From the NCBI GenBank assembly GCA_946965045.2, contig OX337231.1, positions 2,480,001 through 2,544,000 of the forward strand: a stretch of 64,000 nucleotides of DNA, read 5' to 3'. Position numbers and translations under genes: made by a program. The stretch's first letter is position 1. Each line of letters opens with the position of its first letter. The notes beneath the pieces are model-generated. The model ran no database searches and was not told the DNA's origin. It saw only the letters and a list, made by a program, of their open reading frames with translations. The DNA comes from Epithemia pelagica. Its lineage: Eukaryota; Bacillariophyta; Bacillariophyceae; Surirellales; Surirellaceae. Shown in pieces: positions 62,658 to 64,000 of the stretch.

Positions 62658-64000
62658 ATGTGTACCGGTGCATGGCATGCAGCTTGTTATCGCCAACACG
62701 AGGAGGATCGCTTCCCGGTACTGGAAGCAGGAGACTTGGACGACGCGTTGATGGATGGAGACGGACATGGCGAATTAGAGGACGATAAGGAGCGATTCAC
62801 CGAAGCGAGAGATGGCGACCACTTCATGTGCCCGTTTCAATGCGACTCGTGCACCTTTTACAACTTAAAGGGAAGATACAACCGAGCAAACGTCGAACAG
62901 GATGATCTTCTGCTTGTCTGCATCCGACGAGCGATTCTTGACTCTTTTTGGGCGAGGGAGCGATCAACTGTCGAAAAGAATTGTCGTGAGCTAAGGAATC
63001 TGAGCGAAACGGCAAACACTCTGGGTCTGGACGAACCTCTGCCATCGAGAGGACCTTATCCTTTGGGCGATTCGCAAGGGATCGGAATCGCTTGTCTCAT
63101 GCTAATGAAAACCTTAAATGCTGGTCGGAACGCAAAGCACATACAATTTGAGACAGCGAGAAAGGTTCGATCAGTGGTGTCAAATTTTGTACACACCTTA
63201 CCAGGCTTCACGGGTTGGTCGACGATGGGAGCGAGCGACAAATCATCCTTAACGTTTTCAGCAAGCCCCACAAACAGTCTGTGGTTCAAAAGATACATGT
63301 CAGGATGCCACAAACGGATGGGGGACGTCTGGGTCCCCGACCGAGCTGTCACCCTGGAAGAAGTTCATTGTGGATTGGAAATTCTGGAAGGGGAATGGAG
63401 TAGGTTTCCCCAAGGACAATGCCGTCTCGAGCTGGCTCTAACAGGGGCAATGGTTGTCATTGGATTTTGCGCCGCGTTGCGAGGAGAGGAGATTCCGTTG
63501 GTGGATGTCGGGCTTGTTCGAAAGTATTGGTTTGAGGGAATCCATTATACCAAGGCACCGCACGTTCCTCTTGCCCTGGCTGGGCGTTTTAAGCAGACTG
63601 ATGGAACGTTCCGGCTGTATATGCAACCCTTGACTGTGAGAACGGACTCCGGCATCGAAGTGCAGAAATGGATTGAGAGATCTATTCGAGAATTGGACGT
63701 GAGGAAGATTTCAACAGGCCCGCTATTTCGTCGAACAAGCAAGAATGGAAAGATCCAAAGAGCCTTGGTGGGAGACCTGGATCATCTGTTCCATAGCCTG
63801 TGGAAACGAATCCAACACAAGCGTCCAGACATTATCCCCGAGAGCATAAAAGTCGAAGAAGAATTCAGCACTCGACGATCTCTTCGAAGAGGAGCGACGA
63901 CCGTGGCCCAAAATCGCAAGATTGACACGGCTGTCATCGAGATGAACAACCGATGGAGAAAGCACATCAAGAGCAGAGGTGTGCTTCCGGGGATGAGTAT
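62658..64000 (+). CDS. Tyrosine recombinase of retroelement 2, C-terminus beyond window edge
   Basis: An ATG at 62658 opens 447 codons with no stop before the edge. The N-terminal part has a Cys motif HFMCPFQCDSCTFYNLKGR. The catalytic half carries ALTGAMVVIGFCAALRGEEI with the likely first Arg, then PLFRRTSKNGKIQRALVGDL and FSTRRSLRRGATTVAQNRKI with the second Arg. DTAVIEMNNRWRKHIKSRG at the end of the window has the Trp/Lys region that normally precedes the nucleophile Tyr; the Tyr itself should lie just beyond the edge. The ATG is one base after the pol stop (TAAAATG), a spacing that could allow reinitiation. Confidence 0.78.
   Translation, partial: MCTGAWHAACYRQHEEDRFPVLEAGDLDDALMDGDGHGELEDDKERFTEARDGDHFMCPFQCDSCTFYNLKGRYNRANVEQDDLLLVCIRRAILDSFWARERSTVEKNCRELRNLSETANTLGLDEPLPSRGPYPLGDSQGIGIACLMLMKTLNAGRNAKHIQFETARKVRSVVSNFVHTLPGFTGWSTMGASDKSSLTFSASPTNSLWFKRYMSGCHKRMGDVWVPDRAVTLEEVHCGLEILEGEWSRFPQGQCRLELALTGAMVVIGFCAALRGEEIPLVDVGLVRKYWFEGIHYTKAPHVPLALAGRFKQTDGTFRLYMQPLTVRTDSGIEVQKWIERSIRELDVRKISTGPLFRRTSKNGKIQRALVGDLDHLFHSLWKRIQHKRPDIIPESIKVEEEFSTRRSLRRGATTVAQNRKIDTAVIEMNNRWRKHIKSRGVLPGMS

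Larger units (their letters stand above)
56154..64000 (+). mobile_element. Tyrosine-recombinase retroelement 2, right end beyond window
   Basis: A second element of the same order but different sequence: Gag, RT-RNase H and a tyrosine recombinase still open at the window edge. Its left limit is not defined; the first coding ATG is at 56450. Terminal repeats cannot be tested without the right end. Gag and pol share a frame across a TGA as in element 1, while pol and recombinase are separate frames joined by TAAAATG. Confidence 0.75.

Overview
The window looks like nuclear DNA of a diatom, probably a raphid pennate. I infer this from compact, nearly intron-free genes (the few introns are 68-108 bp, GT-AG), secretory-type leaders with an ASAFAP-like motif on two proteins, and a Copia polyprotein of the stramenopile type with an Asp-Arg-Gly protease motif. 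No species can be named from the sequence alone.

Layout. Positions 1-18,200 are mostly a gene-rich housekeeping block: a rhomboid-like intramembrane protease cut by the left edge (minus strand), a LON-domain protein with a plastid-type leader, the ribosome-biogenesis factor UTP14, a longin R-SNARE-like protein with one intron, a transposon-type gene (7.6-10.9 kb, minus), and APC1, the large scaffold of the anaphase-promoting complex, with one intron. Positions 18,200-27,100 hold no convincing gene. They are a nest of inverted-repeat elements: two copies of a ~1.35-kb element with ~95-bp terminal inverted repeats, one split by a 4-kb insertion; a second inverted-repeat element; two PIF/Harbinger-like MITEs with TTA target duplications; and a ~360-bp tandem repeat. 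Positions 27,100-32,740 return to genes: a four-TM RING-H2 E3 ligase, an unknown four-TM protein, and a GatA-type amidotransferase.

From 33,450 to the right edge almost everything is mobile DNA. A full-length Copia element (33,708-42,093, 784-bp LTRs, TSD GAGAC) sits inside the reading frame of a transposase-like gene. That gene continues to 46,096 and contains a perfect run of 284 CAA codons. A low-complexity stretch and a small spliced gene of unknown function follow. Two different tyrosine-recombinase (DIRS/Ngaro-like) retroelements then lie head to tail. The first (48,322-56,153) is bounded by 198-bp direct repeats. The second begins after 56,154 and runs off the right edge, with its recombinase frame still open at 64,000. 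In both, gag and pol share one frame and are separated by a single TGA followed by CA, which suggests stop-codon readthrough.

Limits: all calls come from reading the sequence by eye. Family names rest on motifs, not on searches. Starts were moved to the first plausible in-frame ATG where an open frame began with TTG or GTG.
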